NCBI GenBank assembly: GCA_965215995.1
Contig: OZ244128.1
Location: 3,534,001-3,598,000 of the forward strand
Reading direction: 5' to 3'
DNA from: SZUA-309 sp965215995
GTDB taxonomy: Bacteria > Pseudomonadota > Gammaproteobacteria > Pseudomonadales > Azotimanducaceae
Length of the DNA stretch: 64,000 nucleotides
The translations under genes were made by a program, and so were the position numbers. Positions 27,539 to 36,063 of this stretch are shown piece by piece (position 1 is the stretch's first letter; every line of letters begins with the position of its first letter). The notes under the pieces were generated by a model. That model ran no database searches. It saw nothing but the letters and a program-made list of their open reading frames with translations, and was not told the origin of the DNA.

Positions 27539-29160
27539 GCGAATCTGTGGTGGTGGAAACCCGGAAGCGGAAAATCTCGGGCATCTGGGTTGTGCCGCTG
27601 GTGGCAGTGGCTCTCGGGCTCTGGCTGGCAGTGGATGCCTACCTGAGTCAGGGGCCAACGATCACCCTGTACTTCTCGGACGCGGAAGGGCTGCAGGCGG
27701 ACAAGACCCTGGTGAAAGTCCGCAGCGTTACTGTGGGCACGGTCACCAGTGTGCAACTGGCGGATGATCTGGAACGGGTTGTAGTTACCGCGCAGCTCAC
27801 GCCACAGGCCCGGCAACTGCTCCGCGAAGACAGCCAGTTCTGGGTGATGCGGGCAGAGGTCCGCGGCGCATCGGTAACAGGGATCGGCACGTTGCTGAGC
27901 GGTGCTTACATCGAAATCTCGCCCGGAACGGGTGAGCTGACAAGCGAGCGGGTGTTTCAGGGGCTGGACCGTCGCCCTGTCTCGCCGGTAGGCACGCCAG
28001 GTAAACGGCTCAAGCTCGTCAGTGAGAGCAGCGGCTCGGTAAATGTCAGCAGCCCCGTCCTCTATCGAGGCTACAAAGTCGGCACGGTGGAGAGCATCGA
28101 GCTGCAGGTGGAGAATCAACAGGTCGTTTACTCTGTATTCGTCGATGCGCCGTATGACGTGCTCGTCTCCAGCAACACCCGGTTCTGGAATGCCAGCGGA
28201 ATTTCCGCCGAGCTCTCCACCGAGGGAGTCAAGGTGAGCGTTGGCTCTCTACAGTCGGCGCTCATGGGTGGGGTTGCCTTCGATCTGCCGCGCAACGCGA
28301 GCATCGGCCGGGAGGTTGAGCCGGATACGGTATTCCGCCTCTACCCGGATGAGGCTTCGATTCACCAGAATCCCTTCCGCAACGCGAAGGAGTACGTGGT
28401 TTCGTTCAGTCAGTCCCTGCGCGGACTCAACCCAGGTGCGCCGGTGAATTACCGGGGCATCCGAATCGGCAGTGTCGTGCGGATCATGCTGGTGGATCTG
28501 GCGAAAAACCCGGAAGCAGACCCCGGTGAGAGCGGCCAGGCCATTCCCGTCCTGATCAGGCTCGAACCAGGCCGACTGGCCATTGAGGATTCGTTCCAGG
28601 GCATCGAGATCATGGAAGAGACCGTGGCCATCTCCGTGCAGAACGGTATGCGGGCAACGCTGGAATCGGGGAACCTGCTCACCGGTGCGCAACTGATCGA
28701 GCTGGATATCTTCGATACGGAAACCACCGAAGAGCTTGGCGAGTTCCTGGGCTATCCGACCATACCGACCATCAGTGGCGGGCTTGCGCACATCCAGGTG
28801 CAGATCAGTCAGTTGCTGGACAAGTTGAACGGGTTGCAGATTGCAGGGGTGCTGAATCGGGCCGAGGGTGCCCTCATCGAGCTCGAGGGCACGTTGCAGG
28901 CGATTCGGAGGTTCGCCGAGAGTCAGGATCTGCAGGCTCTGCCGGTGACAGTGCAGGCCACCCTCGATGAGCTGAACGAGGTGCTGGAAGGTTTCGATTC
29001 CCACTCTGAGTTTCAGCAGGAGTTGATCCGAGCCATCAAAGAGCTGAAGAGCGCACTGCAGAGCGTCGACGCCTTTGCCGAGCAATTGAGTGATAAGCCG
29101 AACTCGCTCGTCTTCCCGCAGAAACAGACCCCGGATCCGGAACCGAGAGTAAACCAATGA
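27535..29160 (+). CDS. pqiB: MCE-domain lipid transport protein PqiB
   Basis: A 541-residue inner-membrane-anchored periplasmic protein. One N-terminal helix (ISGIWVVPLVAVALGLWLAV) is followed by three MCE domains (about 45-150, 160-270 and 290-410), each with the pattern of VKVRSVTVGTV or YRGYKVGTVESI, and a C-terminal coiled region (HIQVQISQLLDKLNGLQIAG) that in PqiB forms the hollow needle toward the outer membrane. It starts at TTG in a TTGA overlap and its stop overlaps the lipoprotein gene. It probably carries phospholipid across the periplasm. Confidence 0.93.
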   Translation: MSESVVVETRKRKISGIWVVPLVAVALGLWLAVDAYLSQGPTITLYFSDAEGLQADKTLVKVRSVTVGTVTSVQLADDLERVVVTAQLTPQARQLLREDSQFWVMRAEVRGASVTGIGTLLSGAYIEISPGTGELTSERVFQGLDRRPVSPVGTPGKRLKLVSESSGSVNVSSPVLYRGYKVGTVESIELQVENQQVVYSVFVDAPYDVLVSSNTRFWNASGISAELSTEGVKVSVGSLQSALMGGVAFDLPRNASIGREVEPDTVFRLYPDEASIHQNPFRNAKEYVVSFSQSLRGLNPGAPVNYRGIRIGSVVRIMLVDLAKNPEADPGESGQAIPVLIRLEPGRLAIEDSFQGIEIMEETVAISVQNGMRATLESGNLLTGAQLIELDIFDTETTEELGEFLGYPTIPTISGGLAHIQVQISQLLDKLNGLQIAGVLNRAEGALIELEGTLQAIRRFAESQDLQALPVTVQATLDELNEVLEGFDSHSEFQQELIRAIKELKSALQSVDAFAEQLSDKPNSLVFPQKQTPDPEPRVNQ

Positions 29161-29738
29161 CGATAGTGAAACGCCCATCTCTGAGCCTCGTCTGCGTAGG
29201 CTTGTTGATCTCGGGTTGTGCCGGCTCACCGAGCGTGCAGGATCACGATTACCTCATCAGGCCGCAGCAGCTCATGGTCGCCTCGAACAACGGGTCTTCG
29301 GTGCTGTTGAAGTCGGTGACCGTCGCACCGTACCTGGATCGGAAGGGCATTGTTGTGCAAACGAACGGCTCGGAGATTCGAGTGGCGAAGCACCATCGCT
29401 GGGCTGAACCACTCGGTGAGGCGCTTGAGCGCTACCTGCAGGTGAGCATCGCGAATCAAGCGGGTATCACCGTCGAGTCAGCGCCTTTGACCACGTCGGG
29501 GGATGCGGCAACGGTAACCGTTCGCATCAATCAGCTGCACGGCACGGAGGCAGGCCGGGTGCACCTGGTAGCAGATTGGAAGTTGGACCGGCCGGATCAG
29601 GATCCGGTGCTTTTCAACTTCGATGAGTCGGTGACCCAGTCTGCGGATGGATACCCGGCGCTGGTGGCTGCGCATGGCGTGTTGCTCGACCAGCTCGGCG
29701 GTGCCATCGCCGGATCGCTCACGGCTGATCAGCAATGA
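29157..29738 (+). CDS. pqiC: PqiC-type outer-membrane lipoprotein
   Basis: A 193-residue lipoprotein with the signal LSLVCVGLLISGC; the lipid-modified Cys would be about residue 22. The rest is the ABC-type transport auxiliary (DUF330/YmbA) domain that docks the PqiB needle on the outer membrane; HDYLIRPQQL, VAPYLDRKGIVVQ and HRWAEPLGEALERYLQ are typical. An ATGA overlap joins it to pqiB and another to the following hydrolase, so it lies in the middle of a coupled operon. Confidence 0.88.
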   Translation: MTIVKRPSLSLVCVGLLISGCAGSPSVQDHDYLIRPQQLMVASNNGSSVLLKSVTVAPYLDRKGIVVQTNGSEIRVAKHHRWAEPLGEALERYLQVSIANQAGITVESAPLTTSGDAATVTVRINQLHGTEAGRVHLVADWKLDRPDQDPVLFNFDESVTQSADGYPALVAAHGVLLDQLGGAIAGSLTADQQ

Positions 29739-30673
29739 CTGCTGAATCGCTTCCGGAAGATCTTTCCGATCTCGGCGGTCAGATTCCCGATTGGCTGATC
29801 GATACTCTCTCGACCGAGCGGGAGTCTGGGTTCATCGAAGTTGAAGGTACGCCCATTCACTACCTGGCCTGGGGCAATCGGGATCTCCCGGGGCTGATCC
29901 TCACCCACGGTCGTATGTCCCACGCCCGCTGCTGGGCGTTTGTCGCACCGTTGCTGGCCAATCGATACCGCTGCGTGGCCTTTGATCTTTCCGGCATGGG
30001 CGATTCCGGCCGGCGTGAGTACTATGCAGTCGATGTGCGGGCGGAGGAGGTACTGGCCGTGGCTGCCGCGGCCACAGAGGCTGACCGGCCGGCGCTGCTC
30101 GTGTCTCACAGCTATGGTGCCGTTGTGGCCCAGCGGGCGTTGGACAGATCTGCTCGCTTTGCCGGGTTCATCGCTTGTGATCCCTCGTTCAACCATCCCG
30201 ACGAGTGGGCCGAACAGACCCCCCGTGTGGAAGACAAGGACGCGGTGAAGCCGCACCGCACATATGGTGACCTGGAAACTGCCATCAGCCGGTATCGCCT
30301 GGCGCCGCCGCAGGACGTGGAAATGCCCATTCTACTTCGTTACCTGGCCCGTCACTCTCTCAAAGCGGTCGATGCAGGCTGGACGTGGAAATTCGATCCC
30401 AGGGTTTACTCCCGCTTCGAGGAAGGCCACAACGACTGGTGGGTGACGCACAGCCAGGACTTCGTGGCACTCGACCTGCCGAAGGCCATCGTCTTCGGCG
30501 AGCGGAGTGCATTCATCGATTCGCGCACGGCCTTTGCTATTGCGGATGCCTCATCCGCACCGGTCGCCGTGACGGGCATTCCCCACGCCCGTCATCACAT
30601 CATGGTAGACCAGCCGGTGGCGCTGGCGGTGGCGATCGGCACTCTCGCTGATCGAATGCAGTCGACGTTCTGA
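29735..30673 (+). CDS. alpha/beta hydrolase
   Basis: A 312-residue alpha/beta-hydrolase-fold protein, probably cytoplasmic. LILTHGRMSHARCWAFVA holds the oxyanion region and AFDLSGMGDSGRR the loop after strand 4. The nucleophile elbow reads SHSYG where GxSxG is usual, so the first Gly is Ser. The acid is probably in the FGERSAFID region and the His in IPHARHHIM. It is translationally linked to pqiC by an ATGA overlap, an odd partner for a lipid transporter; hydrolysis of a lipid or ester could connect them, but this is only inference. Confidence 0.85.
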   Translation: MTAESLPEDLSDLGGQIPDWLIDTLSTERESGFIEVEGTPIHYLAWGNRDLPGLILTHGRMSHARCWAFVAPLLANRYRCVAFDLSGMGDSGRREYYAVDVRAEEVLAVAAAATEADRPALLVSHSYGAVVAQRALDRSARFAGFIACDPSFNHPDEWAEQTPRVEDKDAVKPHRTYGDLETAISRYRLAPPQDVEMPILLRYLARHSLKAVDAGWTWKFDPRVYSRFEEGHNDWWVTHSQDFVALDLPKAIVFGERSAFIDSRTAFAIADASSAPVAVTGIPHARHHIMVDQPVALAVAIGTLADRMQSTF

Positions 30674-30674
30674 G

Positions 30675-31289
30675 TCAGCCCAGCAGGTTCTGGCCGCCGT
30701 CGTCCAGCTGTTCGGGTCGAATCCAATAGTTGAACTGGGGTGTGAACGCCGGCTCGCCCAATCCTGCCAGGGCGAGCAGATGCCAGAGCGAACAGTAAAG
30801 ATCACCGGGACCGAACACCGCACTGTTCTTGCGGGTGATGGTCTCGCCGTTGCGTTGGTAAGTCACCACGCCGGGCATGTTGTTCACGCCCGCCTGTACC
30901 GACTGCTCCTGGATGTAGTCGCTGCCGCCATGAGATGCCAGTCGGAACCGCCAGCCACGGCTGTTGGCGAAGCGCCGTTGCACATCCGGTGCATCTTTCG
31001 AGACCAGCACTACGGACATGGCCGATTCCAGGTGCGGCAAGAAGCCATTGAACCCGTCCGCCCAGACCGTGCAGTAGCGGCACCCCTGGCCCATGTTGTG
31101 AATGAGCATCAGAGTGTCCTGATCGCCGAACAGATCGAGCAGCGTCGTTGCGCCGTTCTGGGTCTCGAAACGGTAGTTCGGTACCGAATCGCCCGAGTTT
31201 GCCTTCTGTAATGCATGCAGCTTGCTCGTCAGCTCATAGATCTCGGCCGAAAGGGCCTCTATCTCGGCCTGCGGGTTTGCATCACTCAT
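30675..31289 (-). CDS. DUF899 thioredoxin-like protein
   Basis: A 204-residue cytoplasmic protein of the DUF899 (AhpC/TSA-related) family. GQGCRYCTVWADGFNG contains the CxxC-like pair and the family signature; LVSKDAPDVQRRFANSRGW and PGDLYCSLWHLLAL are also conserved. The N terminus is a predicted coiled coil (IEALSAEIYELTSKLHALQK). A redox role is assumed for the family but unproved. The gene converges on the alpha/beta hydrolase and diverges from the next plus-strand gene. Confidence 0.85.
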   Translation of the reverse strand: MSDANPQAEIEALSAEIYELTSKLHALQKANSGDSVPNYRFETQNGATTLLDLFGDQDTLMLIHNMGQGCRYCTVWADGFNGFLPHLESAMSVVLVSKDAPDVQRRFANSRGWRFRLASHGGSDYIQEQSVQAGVNNMPGVVTYQRNGETITRKNSAVFGPGDLYCSLWHLLALAGLGEPAFTPQFNYWIRPEQLDDGGQNLLG

Positions 31290-31386
31290 CTAAGAGTCCT
31301 CCTCCCTGATCGGACTGCTATTTAACCTGCTCTCCTTGCCCGGATGCTACTGAAAGGTCAGCTCCGGCCCGGTGGCGATGCTGACG

Positions 31387-31395
31387 TGGTATAAG
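31387..31395 (+). promoter_or_regulatory. extended -10 promoter box
   Basis: TGGTATAAG (TGn plus TATAAG) lies 25 bases before the ATG at 31421, in the divergent gap after the DUF899 gene. No convincing -35 box is seen 16-18 bases upstream. It could drive the plus-strand run that starts here. Confidence 0.4.
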
Positions 31396-31420
31396 CAAGG
31401 AGCCGCAGCAGAGAGGAGAG

Positions 31421-31810
31421 ATGCACTTGCCGAAATTCGTTCTCATTGGCCTCTGCGATCCACCGAATGCCGAAGGCCAGGCGGCCTTCGATGAGTGGTT
31501 CGTCGGCCAGCACATTGAAGATACAGCCCGTTGCCCGAACTTCGTTCGTGGCAGCGTTTACAAGTTGTCCGGGCCGCATCTGGATGGGGAGACAGTGTCT
31601 GACTATCTCTCGGTCTATGAGGTGGAGGCGGAAAGCTATGAGGCAGCCGAAAGGGTGCTGAACGAGTGGCAGGCAGATCCGGATGCCTGGGAGGGCAGAC
31701 GTGATCACTGGGCCACTGCGAAGAAGCATGGCGGTGTGCCGCTCACGGTTAGGGGCTCTGGTTGGTACGAGCTGATCGCTGCGTACGACGGTCCGGGGAC
31801 CGTCAGCTAG
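31421..31810 (+). CDS. dimeric alpha-beta barrel (EthD-like) protein
   Basis: A 129-residue protein. FVLIGLCDPPNAEGQAAFDEW and FVGQHIEDTARCPNFVRGSV have the spacing of small ferredoxin-like barrels such as EthD, where the peptide after the first strand is a (D/E)-W...H motif. These proteins often act in catabolism as isomerases, monooxygenases or decarboxylases with no bound cofactor. The Shine-Dalgarno GAGAGGAGAG is strong. It is the first of a run of about nine plus-strand genes to 36627; a specific reaction cannot be given. Confidence 0.65.
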   Translation: MHLPKFVLIGLCDPPNAEGQAAFDEWFVGQHIEDTARCPNFVRGSVYKLSGPHLDGETVSDYLSVYEVEAESYEAAERVLNEWQADPDAWEGRRDHWATAKKHGGVPLTVRGSGWYELIAAYDGPGTVS

Positions 31811-31814
31811 CGTG

Positions 31815-32909
31815 ATGGAGATGACGGTAGAAATTCCGAAGCACATTGAAGCAGTGACCGATGGCTGGCTCAGCCAGGTGCTCGAGGCTGAGGTGAGAGA
31901 TCACGAGCGGAAGCGGATCGGCGAAGGTGTCGGCCTGATGGGCGACATTTATAGGCTCCGTCTCGACTATGCGGAAGGCCAGACGGCTGGACCTCGGAGT
32001 GTGGTGGTGAAGCTGCCTTCCTCCCATGAGGATAACCGCGCACAAGGTGTGGCGCTCGGAATGTTCGCGGCCGAGGTGACGTTCTACAATCAGCTGGCAC
32101 CCCGCGTCTCTGTCGGCATGCCGGGCATCTATTTCGCGGCCACTGGTGAGAGTGGTGCTGAGTTCGTGATCGTCATGGAAGACCTCAGCGCGCTCGACAT
32201 GGTTGATCAAAGCGTCGGTATGAACGTGGCGCAGGCGAAGTCCGCGGTGGAGGTGCTCGCAGGTGTGCACGCCGCCTTCTGGGATGATGTGGACAAGCCT
32301 GAGCTCGACTGGATTCCAACCCAGACCGGACCAAGAATCGAGTTCGTCGACAACATGATGGGGCAGATCTTTCCGGTTTTTGCCGAGCATTTTGGCGATG
32401 AGTTGCCCGAAGGTGGCTTTGCGCTGTACGAGCAGTTCATCGGCAACTACCTGAAGATCATGAAGATCATCTGCGCCCGGAGCCCGTGGACAATCGCCCA
32501 TCAGGACTACCGGATCGAGAATCTGCTTTTCGGAGCTCCCGGCTCAGGGAGAGTGGTGGTGCTGGACTGGCAGGGGCTCGGGCGCGGCGTGGGGGCCTAT
32601 GACCTCGCCTACGTGCTTGGTGGCTCCATGACCTCAGAGCTGCGGCGCAGCCACGAACGGGAACTGGTGATGGCTTATCATGCCGCGCTGGAGGCAGCCG
32701 GTGTGCAGGGGTATGGCTTCGATGCGGCCTGGGAAGACTATGCGCATGCCCAGCTGATGGGCGGGCTCGCGGTTTCCATTGTCACCGGTGGCTCCATGGA
32801 TCTGAGCAATGACCGGGCTCGGACGCTGATTGCCACCATGGCCCAAAGACATGTTCAGGCCGCATTGGATCACGATGGTCCTGCCCGGCTTCGGGAGATT
32901 ACTGGTTGA
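31815..32909 (+). CDS. phosphotransferase (EcKinase/APH-like)
   Basis: A 364-residue kinase-fold protein. SVVVKLPSSHEDNR includes the ATP-binding Lys; IAHQDYRIENLLF is the catalytic Brenner-type motif with the Asp base; VVLDWQGLGRGVGAYDLAYVL is the DFG equivalent. This is the ecdysteroid-kinase-like / DUF1679 branch, which in bacteria phosphorylates small alcohols. A GTG at 31812 and ATG at 31824 are alternatives. It follows the EthD-like gene after only four bases and so is likely coupled to it. Substrate not known. Confidence 0.82.
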   Translation: MEMTVEIPKHIEAVTDGWLSQVLEAEVRDHERKRIGEGVGLMGDIYRLRLDYAEGQTAGPRSVVVKLPSSHEDNRAQGVALGMFAAEVTFYNQLAPRVSVGMPGIYFAATGESGAEFVIVMEDLSALDMVDQSVGMNVAQAKSAVEVLAGVHAAFWDDVDKPELDWIPTQTGPRIEFVDNMMGQIFPVFAEHFGDELPEGGFALYEQFIGNYLKIMKIICARSPWTIAHQDYRIENLLFGAPGSGRVVVLDWQGLGRGVGAYDLAYVLGGSMTSELRRSHERELVMAYHAALEAAGVQGYGFDAAWEDYAHAQLMGGLAVSIVTGGSMDLSNDRARTLIATMAQRHVQAALDHDGPARLREITG

Positions 32910-32933
32910 AGATCAGCCTAGAGAGGAGGACCG

Positions 32934-33176
32934 ATGCTGCTGCTCAAGCCGAATTGTGAATGCTGCGACAAGGATCTGCCGCCAGCGAGTGAAGAGGCGT
33001 TGATCTGCAGTTTCGAGTGTACTTTCTGCAGAGACTGCGTGGATGGGGTGCTTGCTGGACGCTGTCCGAACTGCGGCGGCGACTTTCAGGTGCGGCCGGT
33101 AAGACCGGCAGCGCTGCTCGAGAAGTTTCCTGCGTCCAAGGAACGGGTGTTCAATCCCAAGCACGCGCAGTCCTGA
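32934..33176 (+). CDS. DUF1272 zinc-ribbon-like protein
   Basis: An 80-residue protein with the DUF1272 pattern: LKPNCECCDKDLPP at the start, ICSFECTFCRDCVDGVL and RCPNCGGDF. The eight or so Cys residues should bind two zinc ions. GAGAGGAGG lies before the ATG. The family has no known function. It sits between a kinase and a carbon-nitrogen hydrolase in the same run. Confidence 0.88.
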   Translation: MLLLKPNCECCDKDLPPASEEALICSFECTFCRDCVDGVLAGRCPNCGGDFQVRPVRPAALLEKFPASKERVFNPKHAQS

Positions 33177-33183
33177 GCGGGCG

Positions 33184-33906
33184 ATGAGAGTGGCTGCCTG
33201 TCAGGTCCCTGACGTACGTGCCGACGTGCGTCGGGCGCTGGTGATTATTCGGGAACAGGCTTCGCTTGCAAGCTCGCAAGGCGCCGACGTCGTCCTCTTC
33301 CCCGAGTGCTTCCTGCAGGGTTACTTCACCGACCAATCGTCCGTAGAGCGGTTGGCCATTGATCTCGAGGGCGAGGACTTTCTGCCGGTTCGCAAGCTCT
33401 CGGCTGACATACCGGTTACGCTCATTGTCGGCGTGATCGAAAGGGCCGCAGATCATTGCTACAACACCGCGGTGGTACTGCGAGGTGGCAATGTGCTTGG
33501 ACGCTACCGGAAGAACGCGCTGCTCGAGAGCGAAAGTCGGGTGTTCCAACCTGGATGCGACTTCCCGGTGCTGGAGATTGCCGACCGTCGTATTGGAATC
33601 AACATCTGTTACGACCTGCGATTCACTGAGCCCGCCCGGCGCCTGGCGGATCAGGGGGCTCGTGTATTGCTCTGTCCATGCAACAACATGCTCGATCGTG
33701 CCAACGCGGAATCCTGGAAAGAGAAGCACAACGCGATTCGCGCCCTGCGTTGCCGGGAATCCGGTCTCTGGCTCGTGAGCTCAGATGTGACGGGAGAGCG
33801 GGATGGCAAGGTGAGTTATGGCCCCACGGCGGTCATTGATCCGAGCGGTGTGGTGCTGGACCAGCTTCCGCTGTTGACCGAAGGAATGCTGATTGTCGAT
33901 ATTTGA
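33184..33906 (+). CDS. carbon-nitrogen hydrolase family protein
   Basis: A 240-residue nitrilase-superfamily enzyme. The catalytic triad is visible: Glu in FPECFLQG (about residue 40), Lys in YRKNAL (about 109) and Cys in NICYDLRFTEP (about 141). The branch resembles small-amide hydrolases (omega-amidase or Nit-like). Its stop overlaps the leader of the following GST gene. It may release ammonia from an amide made or taken up by the neighbouring enzymes; substrate unknown. Confidence 0.88.
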   Translation: MRVAACQVPDVRADVRRALVIIREQASLASSQGADVVLFPECFLQGYFTDQSSVERLAIDLEGEDFLPVRKLSADIPVTLIVGVIERAADHCYNTAVVLRGGNVLGRYRKNALLESESRVFQPGCDFPVLEIADRRIGINICYDLRFTEPARRLADQGARVLLCPCNNMLDRANAESWKEKHNAIRALRCRESGLWLVSSDVTGERDGKVSYGPTAVIDPSGVVLDQLPLLTEGMLIVDI

Positions 33907-33932
33907 TCATTGTGGCATTCGAGGAGAAGGCG

Positions 33933-34718
33933 ATGGAGTACCGGGAACCGGAGGAGGCGAGGCACATGCCGGGCTTGAAGCTGGCACTAACCACCGGCGT
34001 GCCTGGGCCCTGGGGGGAGTCCGCGAAGAAGATCCTCGAATTCAAGGGCATCGACTACATCCCCGTGGCCCAGTATGCCAGCCGGCCGAACGAAGCGCTG
34101 GTGGCCTGGACGGGGATACGCAATGCCCCCATCCTGATCTTCGATGACGAACCGCCCCGGACCAACTTTCAAGACATCGTGGCATTCGCAGAACGACTGA
34201 AACCGGAGCCGCGGCTCGTTCCGGATGATCCGGAAGATCGGCTTCTGTGTCTCGGTATTTCTGCTGAGATCTGCGGTGAAGGCGGATTTGGCTGGAAGCG
34301 GCGGCACGTGATGCGCGGTGCGCACGCGGCACGCCCTGCTGATGCGCCACCCGTCGGTAATCCTGGCCTGGACCGGAAGACGATGGCCAGAGCCTACGGT
34401 GGCACAGAGGCGGAAGCCGAGGATGCTCCCCGTTATCTGGCTGCAATGCTCGATGCGCTGGCAGAACGACTCGAGGCACAGAAGGTGCGAGGTTCACCGT
34501 ACTTCGTCGGCAACTCGGCAACTGCCTGTGACATCCACTGGGCCTGTTTCTCGGCCCTCCTGGAGCCGTTACCGCATGAGGTGAATCCAATGCCGGACTG
34601 GCTGAGGGTGAGCTACAGTTATCTCGGCCCGGGTCTGGAAGACCACAAACACCCGATCCTGCTTGAACATCGGGATCATATGTTTGCCGAGCACCTGGGA
34701 TTGCCGCTGGATTTCTAG
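33933..34718 (+). CDS. GST-like protein
   Basis: A 261-residue protein with a thioredoxin-like start (LKLALTTGVPGPWGESAKKILE, then WTGIRNAPILIFDDEPPRTNF) and a helical C-terminal domain ending in TACDIHWACFSALL. It is a distant member of the GST superfamily; the N-terminal Ser/Tyr of classical enzymes is not obvious. GAGGAGAAG right before ATG 33933 decides the start over the TTG at 33903. It belongs to the same plus-strand run. Confidence 0.75.
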   Translation: MEYREPEEARHMPGLKLALTTGVPGPWGESAKKILEFKGIDYIPVAQYASRPNEALVAWTGIRNAPILIFDDEPPRTNFQDIVAFAERLKPEPRLVPDDPEDRLLCLGISAEICGEGGFGWKRRHVMRGAHAARPADAPPVGNPGLDRKTMARAYGGTEAEAEDAPRYLAAMLDALAERLEAQKVRGSPYFVGNSATACDIHWACFSALLEPLPHEVNPMPDWLRVSYSYLGPGLEDHKHPILLEHRDHMFAEHLGLPLDF

Positions 34719-34738
34719 CAGCACAGAGGAGGAAGAAG

Positions 34739-35119
34739 ATGGGCGTTCAATTCGCAGGTGTCGTGCCGTATCTTTTTTACGATGATGCGGCGGCCGCCAT
34801 GGACTGGTACGCGCGTGTGTTCCGTTTCGAGGACATCGGCCGCTGGAAGAATGAAGCGGGTGAAGTTCAGAATGGCGAGATGCGTGTTGGCAACACCGAG
34901 ATCTGGATGGACGGCGGTGGCCGCCAGCTGTTTCCGCGGGAAGGCGATGATCGGCCGCGGTGGATCGGCGTATGGGTGGACGATGTGGATGCGATGTATG
35001 AGCTGATCAAGACGGCGGGTATTGAGGCGGATCCTCTGGTGACCCGGGACTTCGGCGTGCAGATGCTCAGCGTGCCGGACCCGTTTGGTTACTTGTGGGG
35101 ATTCATGCGGCGGGTATAG
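34739..35119 (+). CDS. VOC-family (glyoxalase-like) protein
   Basis: A 126-residue protein with two beta-alpha-beta-beta-beta modules. PYLFYDDAAAAMDWYARVFRF and the closing VPDPFGYLWGFMRRV are typical of 'VOC family' proteins such as PhnB-like or bleomycin-resistance-type folds. A strong AGAGGAGGAAG precedes the ATG. It may bind a metal or hydrophobic compound; no specific activity is implied. Confidence 0.88.
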   Translation: MGVQFAGVVPYLFYDDAAAAMDWYARVFRFEDIGRWKNEAGEVQNGEMRVGNTEIWMDGGGRQLFPREGDDRPRWIGVWVDDVDAMYELIKTAGIEADPLVTRDFGVQMLSVPDPFGYLWGFMRRV

Positions 35120-35132
35120 GTTTCACCGATCG

Positions 35133-35633
35133 ATGTCTGATCCGCACGCAACCTTCTCCATCTTCGCGGAGGTGTCTGTCGCTCTGGCGGGTTTTTCCGG
35201 GATTGTGATTACCTTCGGACGACGAACCGTATCCGACTTGTCCCAGCTGGAGCTGCGCAGGCTTACTAATCTGTTCATACTCTCCGGCCTTGCGCTTTTC
35301 GTATCTCTGCTCGGGGTCTCGTTGCTCCACCTGGAGTCGTTAGCTGAGGAATCTCTCTGGAGAGTGGGCAGCGCCGTTCTCTTTCTACTTGCCGCACCCT
35401 GGCTGGTCTGGGATGTGTTGAGAGTTCGTCGCCTGGAGAAGCAGGAAAGGGTACAGGTCAATCCTGTTATTCTGATCACGTTCAACCTGGCGGCCGTGGC
35501 CATGGTCATTCTGCAGTTGGTGAACTGGCTCCATCTGGCCGAAGCCTGGCCGTTGTTCCTGGCATTGGTGTTGACGGTGATTGGTGCTTTTCAGCAATTC
35601 ATCCTTCTCGTTCGCATGGAATATCGGGACTGA
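35133..35633 (+). CDS. hypothetical four-helix membrane protein
   Basis: A 166-residue protein with four hydrophobic segments: SIFAEVSVALAGFSGIVITF, LFILSGLALFVSLLGVSLL, VGSAVLFLLAAPWLVWDVL and ILITFNLAAVAMVILQLVNW, with a fifth near the end. The first segment resembles a family annotated only as hypothetical. The frame opens at 35085 inside the VOC gene; ATG 35133, 14 bases after that stop, is preferred. Function unknown. Confidence 0.7.
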   Translation: MSDPHATFSIFAEVSVALAGFSGIVITFGRRTVSDLSQLELRRLTNLFILSGLALFVSLLGVSLLHLESLAEESLWRVGSAVLFLLAAPWLVWDVLRVRRLEKQERVQVNPVILITFNLAAVAMVILQLVNWLHLAEAWPLFLALVLTVIGAFQQFILLVRMEYRD

Positions 35634-35638
35634 CGGCG

Positions 35639-36049
35639 ATGTCACGCAGGCTGCTACAAACCGTGAACCTGGCGCTCGCCCTGCTGACGATATTCCTCGC
35701 TGGCAACTCACTGATATTCGGGAGTGGCAGCCCGATATACGAGCCGGGGTCTGTGCCATCGCTACCGGCGTTGGACAGCAACCTGCGGTTCATGGGTGGC
35801 ATGGGGCTTGGTCTGGCTTTGGCGCTGATCTGGATCACTCCTTCGATCGAGAAACACACGTTGCTGTTTCGGGTCGTGTGGATCTGCGCGCTCCTGGGTG
35901 GTATTGGCAGAATTGCTTCTGCGGTGCTCGTCGGTCAGCCGCCTCTGCCGATGATTGCCTTTGCGGTAATCGAAGTGCCGCTGGTACCGGCCATGATCTA
36001 CTGGCAGCACAGAGTCGCCGTAGCCGCAGCTGATGGCGTGTCGCGCTGA
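35639..36049 (+). CDS. DUF4345 family membrane protein
   Basis: A 136-residue inner-membrane protein with four helices. ALDSNLRFMGGMGLGLALALIW and GRIASAVLVGQPP are DUF4345 marks. It begins six bases after the previous membrane gene. The family has no assigned role. Confidence 0.82.
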   Translation: MSRRLLQTVNLALALLTIFLAGNSLIFGSGSPIYEPGSVPSLPALDSNLRFMGGMGLGLALALIWITPSIEKHTLLFRVVWICALLGGIGRIASAVLVGQPPLPMIAFAVIEVPLVPAMIYWQHRVAVAAADGVSR

Positions 36050-36063
36050 TAGACTCCGCGGGA

